Positions 1 through 9,352 of a stretch of DNA of 64,000 nucleotides are shown here, piece after piece. Under the pieces are notes generated by a model. That model saw nothing but the letters and a program-made list of their open reading frames with translations, was not told where the DNA came from and did no database searches. This DNA is from Metellina segmentata. Taxonomy: Eukaryota; Arthropoda; Arachnida; Araneae; Tetragnathidae. The position numbers were made by a program, and so were the translations under genes. Numbering within the stretch: position 1 is the first letter of the stretch; each line of letters begins with the position of its first letter. Where the stretch lies: contig OX375876.1 of assembly GCA_947359465.1 (NCBI GenBank), positions 64,982,998-65,046,997 on the forward strand. The letters run 5' to 3'.

Positions 1-495
1 TCCTACCATTTCTGGATTAGAAATATTAAATATTGGAGGTAAAATGTCAAAATTGAGTTTACCATAGCTCATATCGTCTGAATGTTTTCCAAGCTGTGCA
101 AAATTTAGTCAATACCTTTAACATTTCGCTTCAAAAAACCAGTTCTTGATTATAGGATTAGTGTCATTGAAGTGTGATTAAAAATAACCATATATTTAGT
201 TCACAAACGTTAGTATTTTCTGTATAAAATCTGGGAAATTCAACGAAATCTTCCCCTTACACGCGTCTATAGAAATATAATCAATCAACAGAGGTTCAGT
301 CTGTATTAAAATATTCATTGAAGTATACATGTATGATGTAACCTGTCTTAAATATATTTTATCGGAGTTCTGCACCAGTAAACACTGAATTATAAAACGT
401 CATAAGTTTGAAAGACTCATTGTCTATTCAAAAGTGCTAGTCTTTTATATTATACACATTAGATTAGTAATTTAATGCTAATTTGGTAATTTTAT
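1..495. other. Unassigned AT-rich sequence
   Basis: I see no coding sequence, RNA gene or recognisable repeat here. The sequence is AT-rich with stop codons in all frames. It ends where the first SINE A tail fragment begins. Confidence 0.6.
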
Positions 496-590
496 AATTA
501 ACGTCGTAGTAGAGCAACACAACGGGCTATTGACGACGGTTCGGGATCAATCCCCAAAGATAAAATTTCGAGGACAACATCACGTAATGG
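496..590 (-). repeat. SINE A, 3' tail fragment
   Basis: This minus-strand piece carries the 3' end of the SINE A family (in plus orientation, an ATTACC-rich tail after CCCGTTGTGTTGCTCTAG). It lacks the tRNA-like head. Comparison with the copies at 593-1010 and 1345-1679 defines it. A 5'-truncated copy is what target-primed reverse transcription would leave. Confidence 0.7.
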
Positions 591-592
591 TA

Positions 593-1010
593 ATGGTAAT
601 GGTAATTTTAGTTAACGTCATACTAGAACAACACAACGGGCTATTGACGACGGTCCGGAATCAGTCCCTTAAGGGAAAGATCCGAGGTTAACACCTCGTA
701 ATTTTGAACCACGGTCAGATGACGAAGCAACACCTGAGCTGGCTCCCCACTCTCCAAACTTCCACGCCAACCCAATCAACATCACGTAATTTTGAATCAT
801 AGTCAGATGATAAGGCAACACTTGAGATGGCACCCCACTCTCCAAATCCCACACACCAACCCAAAGTGAAGACTTTAGACCACGACAGATTTAAGGTGCA
901 ATAACCGCCTCTACACCATACGCTTAGAAACAGCCATGCACTGACCCGGATTCGAACCATGAACCTTCTGATTTAGAGGCTAACCTTTGCCACCTGACCG
1001 GTTAGTCGGC
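593..1010 (-). mobile_element. tRNA-derived SINE A, near full length, minus strand
   Basis: Read on the minus strand, the element opens with a tRNA-like head (end of CCGACTAACCGGTCAG at about 1009, B box GGTTCGAATCC near 949-959). It then runs through the family body to a (GGTAAT)n tail at 593-606, which is ATTACC on the element strand. It contains an internal duplication of about 80 bp: the block around 699-777 is repeated with divergence at 781-853. The head would act as an internal RNA polymerase III promoter. SINEs encode no protein and rely on a partner LINE, which I cannot identify here. Confidence 0.75.
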
Positions 1011-1344
1011 TATATATTCGAATGGATTCTATAGTAGAAATCAGCAGGAATGTCTAGGTTTTCATGTTCTAAAAAGTTCTTTCTCTATATGCAGTTCGGG
1101 GTTTCCTTAAAATGTAGCTAATCGTTGTTTGGGCAGCTTTAAATCTAATTGACTTATCAACTATCATTGGAATTCGGAAATCATTCTTTGGAATTTTCAT
1201 TGGCGAAGAAATGAAATCGAGTTCAAGAAACAAGCCAAGCGTTGTCATGTTCGAACTGAGTGAGTCGTAGAAAACTGACGCCAACATTTAACTTGACAAA
1301 AAATGCCGCTCACAGAGGATTATTTTTTTTCCTGTAATATCGCC
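1011..1344. other. Unassigned spacer between SINE copies
   Basis: A 72-codon minus-strand reading frame (1069-1287) lies here. It has no motif I recognise and no supporting context, so I do not call it a gene. Confidence 0.5.
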
Positions 1345-1679
1345 GCCGACCAACCGGTATAGTGGTTAAGGTGATAGACTCTAGATCGGAAGGTCCCTGG
1401 TTCGAATCCGAGTTCGGGCATGGATGTTTGTAAGCGTATGGTGTAGAGGCGGCTGGTGCACCTTAAATCTGTCGTGGACGAAAGTCCTCACGTTGGGTTC
1501 GGGTGGAAGTTTGGAGAGTGGGGTGACAGATCAGGTGTTGCCTCGTCATCTGACCGTGGTTCAAAATTACGAGGTGTTGTCCTCGGATCTTTTCCTTAAG
1601 GGACTGATCCCGGACCGTCTTCAACAGCCCGTTGTGTTGCTCTAGTACTATGTTAATTGTCATTACCATTACTATTACC
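1345..1679 (+). mobile_element. tRNA-derived SINE A, full-length copy
   Basis: This copy gives the best view of the family. The head starts GCCGACCAACCGG, has an A-box-like TAGTGGTTAAGGTG at 1360-1373 and a B box GGTTCGAATCC at 1399-1409. The body follows (TGGTGCACCTTAAATCTGTC and onwards). The copy ends in CCCGTTGTGTTGCTCTAG and an ATTACC-type simple tail at 1660-1679. Its length of about 335 bp is normal for a tRNA-derived SINE. The head does not fold as a clean functional tRNA, and the same head-body junction recurs at 52.7-53.0 kb, so this is a SINE rather than a tRNA gene. Confidence 0.82.
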
Positions 1680-1960
1680 TGGTTGGAATCCGGGAGCGGG
1701 CATGGATGTTTGTAAGCGTATGGTGCACAGGCGGCTGGTGCACCTTAAATCTGTCGTGGTCTAAAGTCTTCACTTTGGGTTGGTGTGAAAATTTGGAGCG
1801 TGGGGTGCCAGCTCAAGTGTTGCTTCGTCATCTGACCGTGGTTCAAAATTACGAGGTATTGTCCTTGAATCTTTCCCTTAAGGGATTGATCCCGGACCAT
1901 CGTCAATAGCCCGTTGTGTTGCTCTAGTACGACGTTAACTAAAATTACCTTTACCTTACC
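1680..1960 (+). mobile_element. SINE A, 5'-truncated copy in tandem
   Basis: This copy begins inside the B box (TGGTTGGAATCC) directly after the tail of the preceding copy and runs to its own ATTACC-type tail. The A-box half of the head is missing. The head-to-tail arrangement with 1345-1679 and 1961-2170 forms a small same-direction cluster, made either by insertion into tails or by unequal exchange. Confidence 0.75.
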
Positions 1961-2170
1961 TGTCGTGGCCGAAAGTCCTCACATTGTGTTGGTGTGGAAG
2001 TTTGGAGAGTGGAGTGACAGATCAGGTGTTGCCTCGTCATCTGACCGTGGTTCAAAATTACGTGGTGTTGTCCTCGGATCTTTCCTTTAAGGTATTGATC
2101 CCGGACCGTCGTCGATAGCCCGTTGTGTTGCTCTAGAATGACGTTAACTAAAATTACCATTACCATTACC
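1961..2170 (+). mobile_element. SINE A, more strongly 5'-truncated copy
   Basis: This copy starts in the body at TGTCGTGGCCGAAAGTCC and ends with ATTACCATTACC. It has no tRNA-like head. It is third in a head-to-tail row in which each successive copy is shorter. Confidence 0.73.
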
Positions 2171-2308
2171 TTAAAAATCATGAGAAGATAATTGAGATAT
2201 AATAACTTAACAAATGCTTACGTTTATGACTAACTTTTATACCTGCTCAGTTTCCATTGTTTTCCTTTGCTAGATTTTCATCTGTAAATGCCGTTTTCAT
2301 TTCGGTAG

Positions 2309-2385
2309 GTAGTTAATTAACGTCACACTGTAGCAAAACAACGAGCTATGTCTATTGAAGACGGTTCGGGATCAATCCCAAAAGA
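2309..2385 (-). repeat. SINE A 3' tail fragment
   Basis: The segment from GTTAATTAACGTCACAC to about GGGATCAATCCC matches the 3' end of SINE A in minus orientation, with an extra GTCTATTG-like insertion. It is a 5'-truncated relic. Confidence 0.6.
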
Positions 2386-2752
2386 AATCTTCGTTTCGAA
2401 TGGTGTTAAAACAAAACAATATAATTAAGAAACTCATTTTATAACTAAGGTCTCATTTTAAAACCCAGTTACAGGAATCAGAGAAATCATCTACCATTCA
2501 ACTAAAGCTCTCTGATTTGTAAAATTCCCCCGATTTCATTTTTTTCTGAGTTCTGCATTTTGTTTCAGCCATTTAATAATATAAAAAGTAATTTGTTGGT
2601 TTCCCTTAGATTTTTGAATTTCAAGTGCGTGTTCTTCAGTGCTTGCTAGTGTCTTTAAGGAGATACTTGTGACTGAAGTATTATCATCTCATCTTGTGTA
2701 AGCTATATTTGCTGTTAAACGAGTAAATAGAGTATATATGAAGAATAGTATG
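2386..2752. other. Unassigned AT-rich sequence
   Basis: I see no gene or repeat that I can name in this stretch. Confidence 0.5.
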
Positions 2753-2909
2753 CAGGATTTTTCGAAAATATCTGACCAAATCGTAAAGGATGGTATAGGG
2801 GACCAATATAAACAGTGTTGTCATAGAATATGTGTTCAGAAATGCCTAGGTTAGGTTGTAAACAGGTAAATTTAAGTCATTCGACAACATCGTTCTGTAG
2901 ATTAAGGAT
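2753..2909 (+). repeat. Foldback repeat family, left arm
   Basis: This block aligns by eye with 23645-23800: both have a diverged GTTTCAAAAATAT-like start, then GACCAAAT..GTAAAG, AATATAAACA-type and GTGT.TG.AAAT..C stretches. At 4275-4370 the same sequence appears inverted, so this is one arm of a palindromic element. It has no coding capacity. Confidence 0.5.
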
Positions 2910-3749
2910 AGTTGTACACACGTCGATTTAGATCGTACGGAATAATATCGTACGATCAGATTTTTTTTTGGTGGAACGAAGAAGAGTGTGGGAGCTTGCA
3001 CAAGGTTTGATCTACACACGACACGATCGCGGTGTTTCTACCGTCCACAGCCACTGCAACAGACAGTCGCCTTGCCGTTTCAGTGGATTCAGTGGTATAC
3101 GTGACCCATTACACGCTTGTACACTCCACGATAAAATTCGCACCATAACCTGTCTTCAGGTGACTTCCTGTGTGGTTTCATTTTACTTGTCAACAATTGC
3201 GAATTCAAAAAGTTGTTTTCGCTTGTTATATGGTAGCTAATGGGTGTTATTTTTGTTTTAAATATGGTAGAAGTATTGATAATGCGAAATGTCACGACAT
3301 CAATGAACTGGTGCCATCGGTTCAGTAAAAATAATGATATGAACAAAATCACAAGCTAAATAACTTTAATTAATATGAAATAAAAGCACAACGTCCTATA
3401 CCCATGGTCTTCTCAGAAACTCCCTTTTTCCCGCCAGCTCATCAAGGCTTCATCTTTTTTAGTTCAGTCGGTGTCGCTGTCTTTTTCCAGTGAATGATCA
3501 TCAAGACTGGTTTTCTGTCGAGTTGAGATGTGTTGCTTTTACGGTGTGGAGAAGGCAAAAGGGGTTGCGGCAGTGATCTGGACCTGGGGTTGCTAGGTCG
3601 TGACACCAGCGTAAAGATGAACATGATACGTTTCATCGTATCAGTACAATAAGACCAATACTTTAGGACAAAACATTAGAAATGTACCAAGATAGAAATG
3701 CAACCAGAAATGTATGGAAAGGCGTCTGCTGTGAACTAAATAAGGGTTT
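2910..3749. other. Unassigned sequence
   Basis: Several reading frames of 64-90 codons occur (for example 2968-3240 plus and 3089-3352 minus), but none shows a motif I recognise and they overlap each other. No repeat family is evident. Confidence 0.5.
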
Positions 3750-3950
3750 TTAGATATGGAACCTCTTCTCTAGCGTTAGGTGTGTTCCCCCATATAACCT
3801 TGACAAATGTCTATGTAGCCCGAATGCTTCATCTCCAACAAAAAAGTAAGGAACTTGTAGACTTTCTGTACCTGGAAGACGTTTCTCATCTGGTTGTTGT
3901 AGAGTGTAAGTTATTACTGAGTTCCAAAAGGACGACTGTAGACCAACCAT
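3750..3950 (-). pseudogene. PIF/Harbinger transposase (HARBI1-like) fragment
   Basis: The 66-codon minus-strand frame contains PYFFVGDEAFGLHRHLSR followed by LYGGTHLTLEKRF. This matches the DDE_Tnp_4 (HARBI1-type) nuclease core, where an aspartate in a VGDxAF motif is catalytic and is followed by L.RPYGG...L. and an R-rich segment. A complete HARBI1-like protein is about 350 residues, so this is under a fifth of one. The reading breaks at a stop straight after KRFHI, and I see no other conserved blocks nearby. It is an isolated relic with no visible terminal repeats. The call rests on one diagnostic motif block. Confidence 0.7.
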
Positions 3951-4104
3951 ATTGCAACAACACGTTATTAATCCATTTTACAAACAACCTGAAATGAGTA
4001 ATCACGAGCTCTTAAGAAACGACTACACTTACTACACAGAAAAAACCGTGGTGTGTGCAAACAACGCACACGATGAAATATCGCACGATACTTTTATGTG
4101 CTAT

Positions 4105-4370
4105 CGAAATCGATCAGTGTGCAACTAGCGTAAGGCGCCGTTTCCCACTCGGATTTTCAACGGCAAGCTCCGAATTCGCGATGAACGGCCATAGAAAATT
4201 CGAGAGGGGAATGACACGTTACGCCACAGGAACGATGTTATCGACCTACCTAAACAACACCCTCCATCGCCTATGCACGGCTTTTCCAGAGAGATATGTC
4301 CTTCATCAAAATAATTGTTCTGTTGGGCCCCTCTGTCACATTTTGGACGAATATTTTTGAAACACCGTGT
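4105..4370 (+). repeat. Foldback (long inverted repeat) element, partial
   Basis: The inner left arm (about 4128-4165, GCGTAAGGCGCCGTTTCCCA) is repeated as its reverse complement at about 4180-4220. A loop of roughly 25 bp contains CCGAATTCGCG. The outer right arm ends in ATTTTTGAAACACCGTG at 4352-4369, the reverse complement of the GGGTGTTTCAAAAAT start at 23646. The arms would be about 190 bp each. No open reading frame spans it. Its superfamily is unknown to me. Confidence 0.55.
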
Positions 4371-4558
4371 AAAATTGAAATAGCACTGTAGCATATAGCA
4401 TTTCTACTATGCAAGACATCCTTCTTTTTAATTGGGGACTCAGTCTCACCCACGACTAGCTAAATAAATTGAAGATATAGGGAAAGCCCCAGAGGATCTT
4501 CCGGAATGGATTCGCTTTTCACAGGTTGGGAAAACTAAAATTTGGACTTTGCTGGCCG
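4371..4558. other. Unassigned sequence
   Basis: Nothing recognisable is present between the foldback element and the 140-bp tandem duplication. Confidence 0.5.
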
Positions 4559-4842
4559 ACCATGGAGATTTGCAAAGTCTCTCTGATCTTCGAGTAGATA
4601 GGAGCCTTTCAAGTCAACCTTACATATGCCCTAACTGCTGCCTGTAAATCGAGGCTGAGATAGAGCTTTTTCTTCATCTATTCGTCCTAAAACCATATAC
4701 CACGGAGATTTGCAAAGTCTCTCTGATCTTGCTAGAGGATAGAAGCCTTTCAGATTTAACCTTACATATACCCTAACTGCTGCCTATAAATCGAGGCTGA
4801 GATAGAGCTTTTTCTTCATCTGCTCTTCTTAAAATTTTATAT
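4559..4842. repeat. Tandem duplication, 140-bp unit, two copies
   Basis: GAGATTTGCAAAGTCTCTCT occurs at 4565 and again at 4705. Both copies continue through CCTTACATAT.CCCTAACTGC, AAATCGAGGCTGAGATAGAG and CTTTTTCTTCATCT with scattered substitutions. The offset is 140 bp. The unit contains the short inverted repeat AGATTTGCAAAGTCT. I see no coding role. Confidence 0.85.
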
Positions 4843-5263
4843 CCTGGTTTTGATATTTGATATTTGGAAGCCTTGCAAAAGCTGGCAAGGCTTCAGAGTT
4901 GAACTATCTACATAGGTTTCTATGTCGCATTTTGGTATTCATTGCAGGCTTTTAGATTTACGTGAGCTTAAACGTCTTTTTTTTGTTCTGATGCTTGAAC
5001 CTTTTGTCCTGAACGGAGGGAGGGGTAAGTGTTGTTTTCCACACAAATTTACACAAACGGCTTATCACTTGGTAACACTTAATGTCACTGGGTTTATCTC
5101 GCATGAATTCTAGTCTTCCTCTGTTGTGCATCGTAAGCCTGTAGTTCTAGCATGAAGTGAATATAATCATATTGTAAGACAGTGAGATTAGATATACTGA
5201 TGCATTTGAAACGAATACAATATTTTTAATGCCCCAATCACTAAACTTTTCGGCTTTTTACAA
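4843..5263. other. Unassigned sequence
   Basis: One 63-codon plus-strand frame is present (4922-5113) with no recognisable motif. No repeats were seen. Confidence 0.5.
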
Positions 5264-5400
5264 TTAAAGAGGGCAAGCAGTGTACAGACCACCGTTGTTC
5301 CAAACGAGGAGACTCACCAAAATGAATACCTTCGTAAGCCAGGATTCAAATCCGGACCTACTAAGTTTGCAGGCGAAGGAACTATACCAGTTAGAAATGT
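5264..5400 (-). repeat. tRNA-related SINE head (family B), fragment
   Basis: On the minus strand the segment reads AACTGGTATAGTTCC, CTGCAAACTTAGTAGGTCCG and GATTTGAATCCTGGC, which resembles an A box and B box spaced as in a tRNA. A related sequence is found at 62870-62950. The body downstream differs from SINE A. The assignment is tentative because only the head region is shared. Confidence 0.4.
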
Positions 5401-5429
5401 AAAGTTTTTTAGACCTGACAAAATCTCTT

Positions 5430-5480
5430 AAACTCTCTCTCACACACACACACATGCAGACACTGTGTGTGTGCGTATCC
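5430..5480. repeat. CT/CA and GT microsatellite patch
   Basis: A short CTCTCT run passes into (CA)n at about 5441-5454. After ATGCAGA a GTGTGTGTG run follows. It is simple sequence only. Confidence 0.85.
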
Positions 5481-5895
5481 ATCATCTTTATTTTCATATT
5501 AGGGAAGTAACACGTACAAATCTATAATGTGAGAAAAGTGATATTAAATAGTGTGTATTATTAATGCGAAATTTCGCAATCCGTAAATCAGAAATTCTTC
5601 ATATGCATGTCCTTGTATTATTCAAATACAGTATTTTAAGATTATTTGAAAACAAATAAACTTAATCTAAACTACTAGTAAAAGTCAATCTAAGCATTTC
5701 ACTTAAAACTTAGACGGAGAAAAGTTTATCCCGCAGAAAATTTTCTATTTAATAAACTAGATCCTGGCCTAAATTTATGTAGATTGGAAAATTCTGTTTT
5801 TCCATATTTTGAAGGAATTTCTCCTTTCTATTCACTTTTTATTTTAATTTCTTGTTTTTGAGTTCAAGAAAATAACCACGCGATTGAAAGCATTC

Positions 5896-5899
<4 letters not shown>
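5481..5899. other. Unassigned AT-rich sequence
   Basis: No gene or repeat was seen. Confidence 0.5.

Positions 5900-5937
<38 letters not shown>
5900..5937. repeat. (TC)n microsatellite
   Basis: This is an uninterrupted TC dinucleotide run of about 19 units. Confidence 0.95.
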
Positions 5938-5940
<3 letters not shown>

Positions 5941-6475
5941 AATTATATTAGTAATAAACAATCGACAATTTAAACGAAAGTATTTCCTTCATGTTTCAAG
6001 ACAATTATATGAAAATTCTCTTATTTTTCTATTTCTTTCTCATGAAATCCGTCTTCAAAAGCTTCAAAAACGTTTATTATAAACCTTTAAATATTGTAAA
6101 CCATTTTAAACATGCTTCTCAAGCTTTTAAATGCATTTGTATGCTTTTTCTGTTTTTTTAAAGATATCTTTAGTTAAACTGGTAGACGCATTGTATCGAC
6201 GCGTTTGATAATCAATTGTTTCATTTTCATCAAGTTTTACAAAACTAACTGTCCAGTCTCTTTATTCTTAATGAATTATTAAATAACTACCTTTATCTTT
6301 CTTGAATTTTTAATAATTTGTATTTTTTAGGAAGAAAAGTATGCAACAGCTTTGAAAGGAATTTTGTTTGATCTAAATGTTTACGAAATGCATGTTTTCT
6401 AAGCAATTATGGTATAAAGTTTATATTTGAAAATAATATATAAATTCTGATGCTTAAAGAAAATTTTAATATTTA
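5938..6475. other. Unassigned AT-rich sequence
   Basis: No gene or repeat was seen. The last two bases (TA, 6474-6475) are the left target site of the following Tc1-like element. Confidence 0.5.
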
Positions 6476-8038
6476 CAGTGTGTATCGAAATGATAGGTCC
6501 ACCCGCATTTTTCAAAGTTTCGACTCTTAATTTAGAATAAGAATCACTTTTTTGGTGGAGATAATTATACAATAATCGTTATAACTATTTAGGAAGCAAT
6601 TTGTTAAAAATAAATAATTCATTTTTATTTTACGCAAATTTTCATTTTGAGATCGTTTCGAAAAGATAGGTCCACCTTTATAAATCTTTGCACCAAAACG
6701 TTTATTTCCACAAAATTTGCATAAATATCACAGTTTAGTCTTACTGATTGATTACGCTGGCTGCTGTGGAGGTATTTAAACAGATTTGAACATCACATTG
6801 CAATCAAATGAAATGGTTCGTCATTGCAGTCTTCCGCTGATTGAGCAGGGGGAAATTGATGTATTTAAGAAGTGTGGAAAATCGAAAAGAGACATAACTA
6901 AACTTTTAAACAGATCGCATAATGCTGTAAACAATTTTGTGCGACTTGGAAATGCTTATGGCACTAAAAAAACATCTGGGCGGCCATCAAAAGTGACACC
7001 TCGACAAAGAAGGAGTATCGTAAAGGATTTAAAATCTGAAAATACGAGCTTATCCACGTTGGTCAGGCAACAAATCCCTCCAATATCAAAATCTACGGCC
7101 CATAGAGTGGTAAAGAAGTTCGACAATTTAGTTTGCTGGAAGAGGAAAGCGGCCCCGAAATTAACTAAAGAGCACAAAAAAAAAGTGATTGAAATTTGCA
7201 CAGGAAGTGATGTCCTGGAAAGAAGACTGACATCGAGTGACATTCAGTGATGAAAAAAAATTCAACCTGGATGGTTCAGATGGCTGGCAGTATTGCTGGC
7301 ACGATCTGCGTTCCGATAGAGAGATATTTTCGAAGAGGCAAGCTGGAGGTGGTTACATTATGGTATGGGCCGGATTTGGACATGCAGGAAAAACTGATAT
7401 AGCATTTGTAGACAATCGTTTGAATGCTGCAGCCTACCAACAGCTGCTTGAACAATATTTTCTTCCACAATCAGAGCACATTGGAGGCCCGTTCTTTATG
7501 TTCCAACAGGGCAATGCTCCTGTGCATACTGCAAAGTCCACTTTTGAATGGTTTCTGGATAATGATGTACATATTATCGATTGGTCACCTTGCAGCCTCG
7601 ACCTGAATCCGGTAGAAAACACATGGGCCATACTCACAAGATAAATGTATGCAGGCGGAAGGCTGTACAACTGTACTAAAGACTTAAAAAACGCTATTTC
7701 CTCCGAATGGGCAAAAATCGAGACAAACTCTTTACAAAAACTTGTAGAAACTATGCCGAATAGAATTTATGAGCTTATTCTGAAAAACGGTGGGAAAATT
7801 TCGTATTAGTTGAAGACTAATTCGATGTTTGGTTCAGTGGACCTATCTTTTTGAAACAGCTGTTTCACATAATTTTTATCTTCCGTATAATTCCTATGAT
7901 TTGAATATTATTTATGCATAATATTTTCATTTTATGAACTAACGTAGTTTATAAAATAGTACTTTGTACACAGTAAAACTTTTTTTACCAACATAACTTT
8001 CGATTTTACTAGTAGACCTATCATTTCGATACGCACTG
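6476..8038 (+). mobile_element. Tc1-like transposon with IR/DR ends, complete but dead
   Basis: The element is 1563 bp and is flanked by TA on both sides (6474-6475 and 8039-8040), the Tc1/mariner target duplication. The outer inverted repeats are CAGTGTGTATCGAAATGATA (left) and, read inward from the right end, CAGTGCGTATCGAAATGATA. A second copy of the core lies about 180 bp inside each end: CGAAAAGATAGGTCCACC at 6659-6676, and GTGGACCTATCTTTTTGAA at 7838-7856. This direct repeat within an inverted repeat (IR/DR) is known from Tc1 relatives such as Tc3, Minos and Sleeping Beauty, where each end binds transposase twice. Both ends are well preserved, so the element might still be moved in trans even though its own transposase is broken. 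Confidence 0.93.
6813..7809 (+). pseudogene. Tc1-family transposase, disrupted
   Basis: The likely start is the ATG at 6813 (MVRHCSLPLIEQGEIDVF). The N-terminal part has a helix-turn-helix region and a GRPSKVTPRQRR stretch, the usual GRPR-like linker between two DNA-binding subdomains. The catalytic domain follows in another frame: TFSDEKKFNLDG (first Asp, 7249-7251), then FQQGNAPVHTA at about 7501, then LDLNPVENTW (Glu). The family needs D, D, E. The second Asp of FQQDN is Gly here (GGC at 7510-7512), so the nuclease would be dead. There is also a one-base frameshift near 7200, an in-frame TGA at 7228-7230, and a TAA at 7642-7644 before the C-terminal 54 codons, which end at 7809. Tc1 transposases are about 340 residues and the combined frames give about that. 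It would cut and paste the flanking element in the nucleus if intact. Confidence 0.92.
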
Positions 8039-8040
8039 TA

Positions 8041-8600
8041 AGTACGTTTTTAATACAGTATAGGTCGAGAAAAACGAACAATCTTTGTACACTATGTTTA
8101 TATTTTTAGTTTTTTAAATAATTTCATTCTCTTAGAATTATTTTAAAATGTATTTCCCAGTTTTGTATGTTTTGTTCCTTATTAATTTATGAGGCTTCAG
8201 CTGCGATTCATTCATAAGGCTTCAGATGCTGGGATATTCATTTTAATGTTGTTTTGTTTTTTTAACTGTGTTCAGTTTCTAAGCATTATGTTGTTCTCAA
8301 CATTTAGAATCTTGTTGACATGTTCTCAGAAAAGTAAAAAAAATATCTGCCATCTACACTTCAGAGAGTTTTGTGCTTTATGCAGGCTTGGTGCACAAGA
8401 TTTTAACAAAATAGAATAATTATGCGTCAAAATATTGAAACACCCTGAAGTCAGTGCTCTATTGTAATAGACCTACCTTATCAGTGTGAGATGTGAATAG
8501 ATAAAAAATAATCAAAACATCGCATCTAGGGGACTCTTTAGTACTCTACAATTACAACAGAAAGGTCATTTATTACTTATTATTCCAGCCCACTTTAGCG
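8041..8600. other. Unassigned sequence
   Basis: A 76-codon frame (8189-8419) has no recognisable motif. No repeats were seen before the dimer that begins near 8601. Confidence 0.5.
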
Positions 8601-9275
8601 GCCAATATACGACATTGTATGGAGTCAAATAGAGTCCTTAGGCTGTGTCCTGTAAAATTATGCCAAGAATTCAACATATGCAGCTCCAGATTCTATATAT
8701 TTCGAGTATGGCGCAATAGCCAGTTTAGCATATCCAATATGCTGATCTCACTAGCCAAGGAAGTGTTGATACAACGTAAAGTAACTTATGTCTCTGAGAA
8801 AATCGCAGTCAAACTTCAATTTAAGGACATGAGACATCCTATTGTTAAGCTTACCAAAGCTCTTTATCTTCTGCTTTTCAAGTGATTGCTTAGGTATAGA
8901 AGCTTATCAAAGAGACATCACTTTTGCTTCTAATTAACAATACTATACGGTGGCAATATATGCCAATATACGACGTGTCATTGAGTCAAATACGGTCCTT
9001 ACGCTGTCCTGTTGCAAATTATGCCCAGCATTCTGCAGCTGCTGCTCTAGATCCCATTTATTTGAAGGATGGCGCAATAGACGGCTTAGCATATCCCACA
9101 TATCTGGATCTTACTGGCCAAGGAAGTGTTGATACAATGTAAAGAACTTTTTGTCTCCGAGAATATTGCTGACAAGCTTCATCTTTAGAACATGAGACAT
9201 CCTATTGTTAAGCTTAGCCAACGTTTTTCATCGTCTGCTTTTCTTGTGACTGCTCAGAAATAAAAAAAATTCAAA
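8601..9275. repeat. Diverged tandem dimer, period about 361 bp
   Basis: GCCAATATACGAC occurs at 8601 and 8962. CATGAGACATCCTATTGTTA occurs at 8828 and 9191. Between these anchors the copies share ATGGCGCAATAG, GCCAAGGAAGTGTTGATACA and other stretches with many substitutions and small indels. The second copy has an open frame ending TYLDLTGQGSVDTM. The same frame in the first copy keeps a similar AIASLAYP-like segment but is interrupted. A coding ancestry is possible but I cannot name a family. Confidence 0.75.
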
Positions 9276-9352
9276 GAAAAACACTTTTGCTTCGGATTTC
9301 CTTACCACCTTCATTTCTGTGAATCTCTTGTCTTCTGCTGAGTAGCGTGGAT

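Noticed and set aside
1069..1287. 72-codon minus-strand frame as a gene exon
   Set aside because: No motif, no splice-bounded partner and no second copy. It is too short to support without other evidence.
1345..1420. Functional tRNA gene
   Set aside because: A- and B-box sequences are present, but the same head is joined to the same non-tRNA body in several copies. I cannot close an acceptor stem. It is a SINE head.
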